Part shown: piece by piece, positions 1 to 5,655 of the stretch
Layout: each line of letters starts with the position of its first letter
How positions within the stretch are numbered: the first letter of the stretch is position 1
Assembly (NCBI GenBank): GCA_019116405.1
Contig: DXBS01000115.1
Coordinates: 1 to 9,382 of the forward strand
Reading direction: 5' to 3'
From: Candidatus Gallimonas intestinigallinarum
GTDB lineage: Bacteria > Bacillota_A > Clostridia > Christensenellales > Borkfalkiaceae
Length of the DNA: 9,382 nucleotides
Notes under the pieces: generated by a model
Databases searched by the model: none
What the model was told of the DNA's origin: nothing
The model's input: only the letters and a program-made list of their open reading frames with translations
Program-made: the position numbers and the translations under genes

Positions 1-575
1 AGATCTTTGAAAAGCAGAACTATTCCGAAGCCGACCTCATCCGCGCAAGGACGCTCAAGAACAAACTGGAAAACGCGCCCACGGAGGAGGAGCCCGTGCG
101 CGCCGTGCCCGTAGACGCCGCCACGCTCAAAGCCGGCGATCGGGTCATGGTCGGCTCGCTGGGAACGGAGGGCACCGTGCTCTCCGTCCGCAGGGAAAAG
201 GGGACGTGCGACGTGCAGGCGGGCGCCCTTCGCGTGACGGTCAGGATCGCCGACTTATACCGCGCCGCGCCCCAAAAGCAGGGGCAAGGGGAAAAAGTGC
301 AGGTCACGCGCGAGCTCGTCCAGCGCCCCGTTGTTAAACGGGAAGTCAATCTCATCGGCATGACGACGGGCGAGGGCGTTGCGGAGGCGGAGGCGTTTCT
401 GGACAGCGCCGTGCTCGCCAACCTGCATGAAGTGCGCATCGTGCACGGCGTCGGCACGGGAAAGCTGCGCGCCGCAGTGCAGGAGATGCTGCGCCGTCAT
501 CCCCGCGTCGAGAGCTTCCGCCTCGGCAAGTACGGCGAGGGCGAGAACGGCGTCACCGTCGTCACGCTCAAATAA
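1..575 (+). CDS. mutS2: Endonuclease MutS2, C-terminal part (5' end outside window)
   Basis: The frame is open from base 3 to a TAA at 573-575 and gives the last 190 residues of a protein normally near 780-800. MutS2 is a cytoplasmic MutS homologue without the mismatch-recognition domain; it acts on branched DNA and recombination intermediates and, in Bacillus, on collided ribosomes. Seen here: a charged helical stretch (EKQNYSEADLIRARTLKNKL), then a small KOW-like beta barrel (GDRVMVGSLGTEGTVLSV), then a C-terminal Smr domain with IVHGVGTGKLR and the ending GENGVTVVTLK. The Smr signature LDLRG reads VNLIG, so the usual Asp and Arg are absent; from memory this is common in clostridial MutS2. 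The ATPase and clamp domains lie upstream and cannot be judged. The identity is secure from the KOW-Smr order and the HGxGTG loop. Confidence 0.93.
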   Translation, partial: IFEKQNYSEADLIRARTLKNKLENAPTEEEPVRAVPVDAATLKAGDRVMVGSLGTEGTVLSVRREKGTCDVQAGALRVTVRIADLYRAAPQKQGQGEKVQVTRELVQRPVVKREVNLIGMTTGEGVAEAEAFLDSAVLANLHEVRIVHGVGTGKLRAAVQEMLRRHPRVESFRLGKYGEGENGVTVVTLK

Positions 576-576
576 G

Positions 577-605
577 ACATACTCTCACGGTTTTTCTCAT
601 ACAAT
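577..605 (+). promoter_or_regulatory. Candidate SigE-type (sporulation, mother-cell) promoter
   Basis: Bases 598-605 read CATACAAT, a full match to the Bacillus SigE -10 consensus CATACAnT. Fourteen bases upstream, 577-583 reads ACATACT, matching 5 of 7 positions of the SigE -35 consensus KMATATT. The 14-base spacer is the SigE spacing. Predicted transcription would start near 612 and give a leader of about 25 bases before the GTG at 637. No good SigA promoter is visible in this 61-base gap. The downstream gene is a polysaccharide deacetylase, a family with SigE-dependent sporulation members (PdaB). The sequence match is observed; sigma-factor use is inferred. Confidence 0.5.
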
Positions 606-636
606 GTGGGTAAAATCTCTTTGTTTGAGGTAAACT

Positions 637-1347
637 GTGAAAAAGCTCTCTTCGCGTGCCGTGGCGGCGATCACCAACGGCGTTCTGGCGCTCGTGCTCG
701 TCGTCGTGGGCGTCGTCTGCTTTTATCCGACCGCTGCGCACGTCTCGGGGGTGGAGGACCGCGTCCACTACCGCGGCACGAGCGCGGACGGCGTATCCCT
801 CATGTTCAACGTTTACTGGGGGACGCAGGAGGTGGAGGGCATCCTCGAAGTGCTCGCGGAGTACGACGCAAAAGCGACCTTTTTCATCGGCGGGAGCTGG
901 GCGGACGACAACACTGCATGCGTGCGCAAGATTGTCGAGGCGGGGCACGAGGTGGGCTCGCACGGCTATTTCCACCGCGATCACACGACGCTCGGCTACG
1001 AGGACAACGTCGAGGAGATCTCCCACAGCGTGCAGTTTTTAGAACTGGCGGCGGGCGTGCCCGTCACGCTGTTTGCGCCGCCCTCGGGCGCGTACGACGA
1101 GGACACCGTCAATGCAGCGGAGTCTTTGGGGCTTCGGACGGTCATGTGGTCGCGCGACACCATCGACTGGCGGGATAAGGACGAACAGACCTGTTATCTG
1201 CGGGCAACGGAAGATCTTGAAGCGGGCGAACTTATCCTCATGCATCCGATGGAGCACACATTGGCGGCGCTCCCGCGCATTTTGCAGTACTGCAACACGC
1301 ATTCCCTTCGCCCCATTACGGTGAGCGAAAATTTAGCGAATACATAG
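637..1347 (+). CDS. Membrane-anchored polysaccharide deacetylase (NodB fold, divergent)
   Basis: The 236-residue protein begins at GTG 637, with GAGG at 627-630 six bases upstream; no better start is visible. Residues 12-28 form one hydrophobic segment after a KK/R-rich N-terminus, an uncleaved anchor or signal peptide that places the enzyme outside the membrane. The NodB domain fills residues 52-210: motif 2 SHGYFHRDH (108-116, metal-binding His), motif 3 APPSGAY (147-153), motif 4 MWSRDTIDW (170-178) and motif 5 LILMHP (199-204). Motif 1, normally TFDDG with the catalytic-base and metal Asp, reads MFNVYWG (56-62), and the motif 3 Arg is Ala. I recall a clostridial subfamily with the same NVYWG sequence. 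Family members remove acetyl groups from peptidoglycan or chitin-like sugars; activity here is uncertain. It heads the operon and may serve spore cortex or envelope assembly, given the SigE-like promoter. Confidence 0.88.
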   Translation: MKKLSSRAVAAITNGVLALVLVVVGVVCFYPTAAHVSGVEDRVHYRGTSADGVSLMFNVYWGTQEVEGILEVLAEYDAKATFFIGGSWADDNTACVRKIVEAGHEVGSHGYFHRDHTTLGYEDNVEEISHSVQFLELAAGVPVTLFAPPSGAYDEDTVNAAESLGLRTVMWSRDTIDWRDKDEQTCYLRATEDLEAGELILMHPMEHTLAALPRILQYCNTHSLRPITVSENLANT

Positions 1348-1356
1348 GAGAAATTT

Positions 1357-2589
1357 ATGATCGAGACCAAAGAACTTTCCAACGGCGTGCGCGTCATCGT
1401 CAAGCGCATGGAGGGACTGCTGTCCGTCTCTATGGGCGTGCTGGTCGGCACGGGCGCCGCGTATGAAACGGACGCCGAGGACGGCATCTCGCACTTCATC
1501 GAACACATGCTCTTCAAGGGCACCGCGACCCGCACCGCCTTTGAGCTGTCGGACGCATTCGACGCGCTCGGCGCGCAGGTCAACGCCTTTACGGGCAAGG
1601 ATATGACCTGCTTTTATTCCAAGGCGACCAGCGACCACGCGGCGGAGGCGTTTGCACTGCTTGCCGACCTGTTTCTGAATTCCGTCTTTCCCGAGGAGGA
1701 GATGGCGCGCGAAAAGGGGGTCGTCGTCGAGGAGATCCACATGGACGAGGACACGCCCGAGGATCTCTGCCTCGACCTTCTTGCACGCACGGCGTTCGGC
1801 AACCGCAACTACGGCAGAAACATTTTAGGGCCCGCGTCCAACGTCGAGGGCTTCATGCGCGAGGACCTGTTTGCCTATCGCAGGGAGCGCTATTGCCCGG
1901 AGAACATCGTTATCTCCTTTGCGGGGAACATTGCGACCGCCGAGGCGCTCGCGCTCGCCGAGACCTATTTCGGCGGCATGGAGCGCACCAGATTTACGGA
2001 CAGGAAAAAGGAGATCGTGCAGTCTGCGGGCAGCATGCTCCGTAAAAAGCCCATCGAGCAGGCGCATTTCGCGCTTGGTTTTCCCACCGTCGCGCGCGAG
2101 GACAGCCTGCGCCCCGCCGTTCAGGTCATGAACGCCATTCTGGGCGGCGGCATGAGCTCCCGCCTCTTCAAAAAAGTGCGCGAGGAGCTGGGGCTTGCCT
2201 ATTCCGTCTATTCCTACTGTTCGCACTATGCCGAGACGGGCATGCTCACAGTCTACGCGGGCGTCAGCCCCGCCAAGGCGAAGGATGCCTTCGGTGCGGT
2301 GCAGGGCGTCATCGAAAGCTTTCAGCGCGATGGCGTCACAGAGGAGGAGTTCTCGCGCGGGAGGGAGCAGGTCAAGTCGGGCAGCATCTTCTCGCAGGAG
2401 AACACCTCCTCGCAGATGCTTCTGTATGGCAAGGAGATGCTCTACAACAACGCGGTGTACGATTTCGAGCGACGCATGGCGGAGATCTCGGCGTTGACGC
2501 GCGGGGACGTCATGGAGGCGATCGAACAAAACTTTGATTTCTCGCGCGCCGCGGTCGCCGCGGTGGGCAATCTGGACGAAGCCCTGTGA
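1357..2589 (+). CDS. M16-family zinc metallopeptidase (processing-peptidase type)
   Basis: The protein has 410 residues, the usual length for the bacterial single-subunit M16B group (YmxG/MlpA, PqqL-like). The inverted zinc motif HFIEH lies at residues 46-50, and the third zinc ligand is Glu126 or Glu127 in VVVEEIHMDED. The C-terminal half-domain contains LGGGMSSRLFKKVREELGLAYSVYS, the loop with the Arg/Tyr pair that completes the active site. No signal peptide is seen, so it is probably cytoplasmic. It starts at ATG 1357; AGGAG at 1346-1350 overlaps the stop of the deacetylase gene (1345-1347), which suggests translational coupling. In Bacillus the ymxG-type peptidase gene lies next to a polysaccharide deacetylase gene, so this pairing is conserved context. 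The substrate is unknown. Family assignment is firm; the role is inferred. Confidence 0.92.
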   Translation: MIETKELSNGVRVIVKRMEGLLSVSMGVLVGTGAAYETDAEDGISHFIEHMLFKGTATRTAFELSDAFDALGAQVNAFTGKDMTCFYSKATSDHAAEAFALLADLFLNSVFPEEEMAREKGVVVEEIHMDEDTPEDLCLDLLARTAFGNRNYGRNILGPASNVEGFMREDLFAYRRERYCPENIVISFAGNIATAEALALAETYFGGMERTRFTDRKKEIVQSAGSMLRKKPIEQAHFALGFPTVAREDSLRPAVQVMNAILGGGMSSRLFKKVREELGLAYSVYSYCSHYAETGMLTVYAGVSPAKAKDAFGAVQGVIESFQRDGVTEEEFSRGREQVKSGSIFSQENTSSQMLLYGKEMLYNNAVYDFERRMAEISALTRGDVMEAIEQNFDFSRAAVAAVGNLDEAL

Positions 2590-3074
2590 GCGGGCGCATC
2601 GGGGGCTTTGCGCCCTGCGCCGACACGGAGAGCCGTCTGCTCATCCTGGGGAGTTTTCCCTCGGTCAAGAGTCGTGCGGAGGGGTTCTATTACGGCAATC
2701 CGCATAACCGATTCTGGAGGACGGTGTGCGCGTTCTTTGGCGAGAGCGTGCCTGCGGACGTCGCGGGCAAGAAGGACTTCCTTGCGCGGCGGCACATTGC
2801 GCTGTGGGACGTCGTCCTCTCCTGCGAGATCCAAGGCTCCGCCGACGCGTCCATCCGCGAAGAGGAGGTCGCCGATGTCGCGGGACTGATCGAGGGCAGC
2901 AAAATAAGAGCAGTCTTTTGCAACGGAAAGCTCGCCTATCGGCTTCTCACCGAGCGCGCCGCGCCCCTTGCCGTTCCCGTGTTGTGCCTGCCGTCCACCT
3001 CGCCCGCCAACCCGCGTTTTGACGCTGCCGTCTGGCAGGATGCCTTACAAGGCGTATTCGGAGAACAGGTATGA
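2586..3074 (+). CDS. DNA-deoxyinosine glycosylase (uracil-DNA glycosylase superfamily)
   Basis: The 162-residue protein starts at GTG 2586, which overlaps the TGA of the peptidase gene (2587-2589). The overlap and weak ribosome binding site point to coupled translation. Motifs in order: LILGSFPSVKSRAEGFYYGNPHNRFW near residues 19-44 (active-site loop GSxPS and the YYxxPxNxFW signature), HIALWDVVLSCEIQGSADASI near 76-96, AVFCNGKLAY near 114-123, and LPSTSPAN near 140-147, the DNA-intercalation loop. This set matches the hypoxanthine DNA glycosylase family (family 6 of the superfamily), which removes deaminated adenine from DNA to start base excision repair, and the length is normal. Uracil or xanthine as additional substrates cannot be excluded. 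The next gene, an AlkD-like glycosylase, overlaps it, so two base-repair enzymes are produced together. Confidence 0.9.
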   Translation: MSGRIGGFAPCADTESRLLILGSFPSVKSRAEGFYYGNPHNRFWRTVCAFFGESVPADVAGKKDFLARRHIALWDVVLSCEIQGSADASIREEEVADVAGLIEGSKIRAVFCNGKLAYRLLTERAAPLAVPVLCLPSTSPANPRFDAAVWQDALQGVFGEQV

Positions 3075-3754
3075 TTACATACGAAGAACTGTTGCAGGAG
3101 CTTACAACCCATGCGGACGAAGGGTACCGCGCCTTTATGCAAAAGAGCATCAAGGACGATAATGTCCATGTTTTGGGGGTGCGTACCCCCGTTTTGCGTA
3201 CCATTGCAAAGAAGTATCGCGAGGAATGGCGCACAATTTTCTCCTTTCCCAACGACTGGTACGAGGTCACGATCGTAAAGTGCGGGTTGGCGGGGTATCT
3301 CACCTACCCTGAGCTGTGCGGGCAGATCGACGGGCTTGTGGCGATGCTGAACAACTGGGCGACGTGCGACGGCCTGGCGCCCAGGTGCATTGCAAAGCAC
3401 CGCGAAGAATTTCTTGATTATGTCGATCGTTACCTTACGGACGAGCGCGTCTTTGTGCGCAGATTTGCGCTCACCACGCTGCTGCACTTCTATGTGGACG
3501 AGCAATTCGTGCCCGAGGTCACCAGCCGCCTGCGCCGCGTGCGGGCAGAAGAGTACTACGTCTCCATGGCGGCGGCGTGGCTGGCGGCGGAGGTCATCAT
3601 AAAATTCCGCGATGCGGGCGTTGCGCTGCTCAAAGAACACGCGCTCGATCGCATCACGCATAACCGCACCATCCGCAAGGCATGCGAGAGCCTGCGCCTT
3701 TCCGCCGGGGAGAAGGAACAGCTGCGCGCGCTCAGGCGACCTGTCATCCAATGA
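3071..3754 (+). CDS. AlkD-like DNA alkylation repair protein (HEAT-repeat glycosylase)
   Basis: This is a 227-residue, mostly helical protein of the usual AlkD length. It begins at ATG 3071, sharing ATGA with the stop of the glycosylase gene (3072-3074), with GGAG at 3060-3063 seven bases upstream. Family signatures: VLGVRTPVLRTIAKKY near residues 34-49, NNWATCDGLAP near 94-104 (the Trp and Asp correspond to positions that contact the lesion and phosphate in Bacillus cereus AlkD), VRRFALTTLLHFY, YYVSMAAAWLAAEVI, and HNRTIRKACESLRL near the end. AlkD enzymes excise bulky or cationic N3- and N7-alkylpurines without flipping the base. No membrane segment or signal peptide is present, as expected for a cytoplasmic repair enzyme. 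It is the last gene of the operon. The fold family is certain; the exact lesion range is not. Confidence 0.92.
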   Translation: MITYEELLQELTTHADEGYRAFMQKSIKDDNVHVLGVRTPVLRTIAKKYREEWRTIFSFPNDWYEVTIVKCGLAGYLTYPELCGQIDGLVAMLNNWATCDGLAPRCIAKHREEFLDYVDRYLTDERVFVRRFALTTLLHFYVDEQFVPEVTSRLRRVRAEEYYVSMAAAWLAAEVIIKFRDAGVALLKEHALDRITHNRTIRKACESLRLSAGEKEQLRALRRPVIQ

Positions 3755-3766
3755 TGTGACTTTTTT
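3743..3766 (+). terminator. Weak candidate terminator after the repair operon
   Basis: GTCAT (3743-3747) and GTGAC (3756-3760) can form a five-base-pair stem with one U-G pair, directly followed by six T residues (3761-3766). The stem includes the last codons of the AlkD-like gene. It is short and AT-rich, so termination may be partial. It is the only terminator-like structure before the acpP promoter. Confidence 0.3.
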
Positions 3767-3787
3767 CGCCGGATTTTCAAAAAAGGA

Positions 3788-3816
3788 TTGACAAAGCGAA
3801 CAAAACGCGATAAAAT
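3788..3816 (+). promoter_or_regulatory. Housekeeping (SigA) promoter of acpP
   Basis: TTGACA at 3788-3793 matches the -35 consensus fully. After a 17-base spacer comes TAAAAT at 3811-3816, five of six for the -10 box. The predicted start is near 3823, leaving a leader of about 50 bases before the ATG at 3873. A strong, unregulated-looking core promoter fits an abundant, essential protein. Confidence 0.85.
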
Positions 3817-3833
3817 AGTGAATATAACAAGTG

Positions 3834-3855
3834 AGATCCTGCCGGTGCCGGATCT
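3834..3855 (+). promoter_or_regulatory. Inverted repeat / hairpin in the acpP leader
   Basis: AGATCC (3834-3839) and GGATCT (3850-3855) are perfect six-base complements around a ten-base interior, TGCCGGTGCC, which can add two more pairs. It begins about 11 bases after the predicted start and ends five bases before the GGAGGAG ribosome binding site at 3860-3866, so it does not mask that site. It could be a 5' stabilising hairpin or a repressor site. It does not resemble the Bacillus FapR operator. Function is unknown. Confidence 0.4.
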
Positions 3856-3872
3856 GTACGGAGGAGAATACC

Positions 3873-4100
3873 ATGTACGAAAAAGTTTGCAATATGCTCG
3901 CGCAGCAGTTGGATATTTCTGCCGATTCCATCACGCCCCAGTCCGAAGTCGTCAAAGATCTCGGCGCGGATTCGCTGGATGTCGTCGAACTGATGATGGA
4001 TCTCGAGGACGAGTACGGCATCACCCTTCCCGAGGGCGACGTCGAAAAGATCAAGACGGTGCAGGACATCGTCGACATGATGGAAAAGCTTGCAAAGTAA
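3873..4100 (+). CDS. acpP: Acyl carrier protein
   Basis: The 75-residue acidic protein carries acyl chains on a 4'-phosphopantetheine arm during fatty acid and phospholipid synthesis in the cytoplasm. The attachment site is Ser34 in GADSLDVVEL (residues 31-40), the canonical DSL motif. Helix 2 and 3 signatures follow (MDLEDEYGITLPEGDVEKIKTVQDIVDMM). The length is typical. The start is ATG 3873 because GGAGGAG (3860-3866) lies six bases upstream and MYEKV matches the family N-terminus; an upstream in-frame ATG at 3831 would add 14 non-conserved residues and overlap the leader hairpin. The gene stands alone between its own promoter and a strong terminator rather than beside fabF or rnc as in many bacteria. 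Other fatty acid synthesis genes are not in the window. Confidence 0.97.
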   Translation: MYEKVCNMLAQQLDISADSITPQSEVVKDLGADSLDVVELMMDLEDEYGITLPEGDVEKIKTVQDIVDMMEKLAK

Positions 4101-4102
4101 CA

Positions 4103-4132
4103 AAAAAGCTTCCCCGTAGCGGGAAGCTTTTT
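4103..4132. terminator. Bidirectional intrinsic terminator between acpP and the fumarase genes
   Basis: AAAAAGCTTCCC (4103-4114) and GGGAAGCTTTTT (4121-4132) are perfect 12-base complements around a six-base loop. On the plus strand the stem ends in five T residues and begins two bases after the acpP stop. On the minus strand it ends in six T residues (complement of 4107-4102), so it can also stop transcripts of the convergent fumarase genes. Confidence 0.92.
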
Positions 4133-4143
4133 CATTGGGAGTG

Positions 4144-4176
4144 TGCGCGCCGCCGAGGCTATCTCGGCGGCGCGCA
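4144..4176. repeat. Perfect 14-bp GC-rich inverted repeat
   Basis: TGCGCGCCGCCGAG (4144-4157) and CTCGGCGGCGCGCA (4163-4176) are exact complements around the five-base loop GCTAT; two wobble pairs and a G-C pair can extend the stem outward to 4141-4179. There is no T-run on either side, so it is not a classical intrinsic terminator. It lies in the 3' untranslated region of the fumarase mRNA, between its stop codon and the bidirectional terminator. It may protect the 3' end or pause polymerase. Confidence 0.75.
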
Positions 4177-4219
4177 TGCGTATGACGTCAGAATGGAAAT
4201 ACGTTTTGAAAAATCGGCG

Positions 4220-4744
4220 TCACTTGGTATAGGCGCTCGCGCCGTAGCTGTCGTGTGCGACGACGGCGGGAAAGTTTTCGACCTCCATTTTGTAGATCGC
4301 CTCGCTCAGAAGGTCGGGAAAGGCGACGAGCTCGCACGTCTTGACGGCATTGCCGCACAGCGCGCCCGCGCCGCCGATCGCGGCAAAGTATACCTTCTTG
4401 TTGCGCACGAGCGCCTCGCGCGTCTCCTCACTCATCTCGCCCTTGCCGATCATGCCGAGGAGCCCAAGATCAAGCAGGCGGGGGGCAAAGGAGTTCATAC
4501 GCGCGGCGGTGGTCGGCCCGCAGCTCCCGCACGCCTTGCCTTCGGGCGCGGGACAGGGCCCCGCGTAGTAGATATAGGTATTTTTCAAATCGATGGGCAG
4601 GTCCTTGCCCGCGTCCAGCAGTTCAAACAGCCTTCTGTGCGCGCAGTCGCGGGCGGTGCAGATGGTGCCGGTGAGAAGGACGCCGTCCCCCGCGTGCAAA
4701 CCTGCGATGTCCTCGGGCGAGAGGGGAAGATGCAACTTTTTCAT
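4220..4744 (-). CDS. fumB: Class I fumarate hydratase, beta subunit (C-terminal domain)
   Basis: The 174-residue subunit pairs with the upstream alpha subunit to hydrate fumarate to L-malate reversibly, using a [4Fe-4S] cluster held by alpha. Family motifs are GDGVLLTGTICTARDCAHRRL (19-39), IYYAGPCPAPEG (58-69), GSCGPTTAARMNSF (73-86, substrate-binding region), MIGKGEMSEETREAL (98-112) and VYFAAIGGAGAL. The start is ATG 4744, sharing ATGA with the alpha stop codon and preceded by AGGAG five bases upstream; the frame extends 11 codons further but that part lies inside the alpha gene and is not conserved. Seven cysteines in 174 residues is high; several replace residues that are usually Ala or Ser. 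L(+)-tartrate dehydratase subunit TtdB is the main alternative and cannot be excluded from sequence alone. The symbol follows the two-subunit nomenclature, not E. coli FumB. Confidence 0.87.
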   Translation of the reverse strand: MKKLHLPLSPEDIAGLHAGDGVLLTGTICTARDCAHRRLFELLDAGKDLPIDLKNTYIYYAGPCPAPEGKACGSCGPTTAARMNSFAPRLLDLGLLGMIGKGEMSEETREALVRNKKVYFAAIGGAGALCGNAVKTCELVAFPDLLSEAIYKMEVENFPAVVAHDSYGASAYTK

Positions 4745-5577
4745 ATGGTCTCCTTTTCGCAGCGGATGCAGTGGCACTGGATATTGACGGCGACGGGCAG
4801 CCCCGCAATGTGTGTGGGCGCGATCTCGCAGGCGACGCCCAGCGCCGTCACCTTGCCGCCGAACCCCTGCGCGCCGATGGAAAGGGCGTTGATCTTTTCC
4901 AGCGCCTCCCGTTCGATGGACGCCACGTCCTCGCGCGCGTTGGGTGTGCCCGCGTCGCGCGTCAAAGCCTTTTTCGCAAGGAAGGCGCAGGAATCGAATG
5001 CGCCGCCGATGCCCACGCCCACATAGACGGGTGGGCAGGGACGCGAACCCGCGAGGCGCACCGCCTCGACGATGGCATTGATGATGCCCGCGCGCCCCTC
5101 GGCGGGGGTGAGCATATACAGCCTGGACATATTCTCGCTGCCAAAGCCCTTGGGCAGGAAGGTGATGTTCACCTGCTCGCCCGGGACGATCTCGACGTGC
5201 AGATGCGCGGGGGTGTTGTCGCCCGTGTTGACGCGGGTCAGTGGGTCGCAGATACTCTTGCGGAAGTACCCGTCCGCATAGGCGTGGCGCACGCCGTCGT
5301 CGACGGCGGCGGAAAGCGACGCACCCGTCAGGTGCACGTCCTGACCGAGTTCCAGAAGGACGACCGCCATGCCCGTGTCCTGACAGACGGGCATTTGCTC
5401 TCTTGCGGCGACCTGCTCGTTTTCAAGGATGGTATCGAGCGCAAATCTTGCCGCGCCCGACTCTTCATCGCGCGCCCGCTCTAAAAGCGCGTGGCATGCG
5501 GGCGTGAGCGTGATGCCCGCCTTGCGCGCCAGACGATAGACGCATTGGGAAATGAGGGAAGTATCCAAAGTTCTCAT
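4741..5577 (-). CDS. fumA: Class I fumarate hydratase, alpha subunit (N-terminal, Fe-S domain)
   Basis: The 278-residue subunit carries the oxygen-sensitive [4Fe-4S] cluster of the two-subunit class I fumarase. Likely cluster ligands are Cys65 in MPVCQDTGM, Cys181 in RPCPPVYVGVGIGGAFD and Cys268 in VNIQCHC. Other family marks are NTGDNTPAHLH (117-127), the substrate-handling PKGFGSENMS (142-151) and AKKALTR. The start is ATG 5577 because MRTLD matches the family N-terminus. No ribosome binding site precedes it; instead TATAAT ends seven bases before the ATG, so the mRNA may be leaderless. The frame is open further upstream to 5682, but those 35 codons run through the promoter and into the CPBP gene and do not look coded. 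The stop overlaps the beta-subunit ATG. Tartrate dehydratase (TtdA) is the alternative. It serves the reductive TCA branch or malate/fumarate interconversion in anaerobes. Confidence 0.9.
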   Translation of the reverse strand: MRTLDTSLISQCVYRLARKAGITLTPACHALLERARDEESGAARFALDTILENEQVAAREQMPVCQDTGMAVVLLELGQDVHLTGASLSAAVDDGVRHAYADGYFRKSICDPLTRVNTGDNTPAHLHVEIVPGEQVNITFLPKGFGSENMSRLYMLTPAEGRAGIINAIVEAVRLAGSRPCPPVYVGVGIGGAFDSCAFLAKKALTRDAGTPNAREDVASIEREALEKINALSIGAQGFGGKVTALGVACEIAPTHIAGLPVAVNIQCHCIRCEKETI

Positions 5578-5583
5578 ACCGCT

Positions 5584-5612
5584 ATTATAGAACAATTTTT
5601 GCGATTTGCAAA
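5584..5612 (-). promoter_or_regulatory. Promoter of the fumarase genes, predicted leaderless
   Basis: Read on the minus strand, TTTGCA (5612-5607, four of six for the -35 box) is followed by 17 bases and a perfect TATAAT (5589-5584). Six bases (AGCGGT) then separate TATAAT from the ATG at 5577, so the usual start seven bases after the -10 box falls on the A of the start codon. There is no Shine-Dalgarno sequence in those six bases. Confidence 0.7.
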
Positions 5613-5621
5613 GTTTTTCCT

Positions 5622-5649
5622 TGGACATTTCACAAATTTTTAGTATAAT
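5622..5649 (+). promoter_or_regulatory. Promoter of the CPBP-rlmH-M14-tadA operon, predicted leaderless
   Basis: TGGACA (5622-5627, five of six for the -35 box) is followed by 16 bases and a perfect TATAAT (5644-5649). Six bases (GTGAGC) then separate it from ATG 5656, so the predicted transcription start is the A of the ATG. The arrangement mirrors the divergent fumarase promoter; the two -10 boxes are 54 bases apart. Confidence 0.7.
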
Positions 5650-5655
5650 GTGAGC

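Noticed and set aside
345..360. Smr domain of MutS2 with VNLIG in place of LDLRG
   Set aside because: It looks like loss of nuclease residues, but as far as I recall this variant is widespread in clostridial MutS2, and the HGxGTG loop is intact. Not specific to this genome.
3760..3785. CTTTTTT / AAAAAAG inverted repeat before the acpP promoter
   Set aside because: A seven-pair stem of almost only A-T with a 12-base loop is too weak to terminate or to form stably; it probably reflects AT-rich promoter DNA.
3788..5026. Long open frame of 412 codons on the plus strand across acpP and antisense to the fumarase genes
   Set aside because: It overlaps acpP in another frame and the fumarase genes on the other strand, is very rich in Arg, Gly and Ala, and has no recognisable domain. 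It is a shadow of GC-rich coding DNA.
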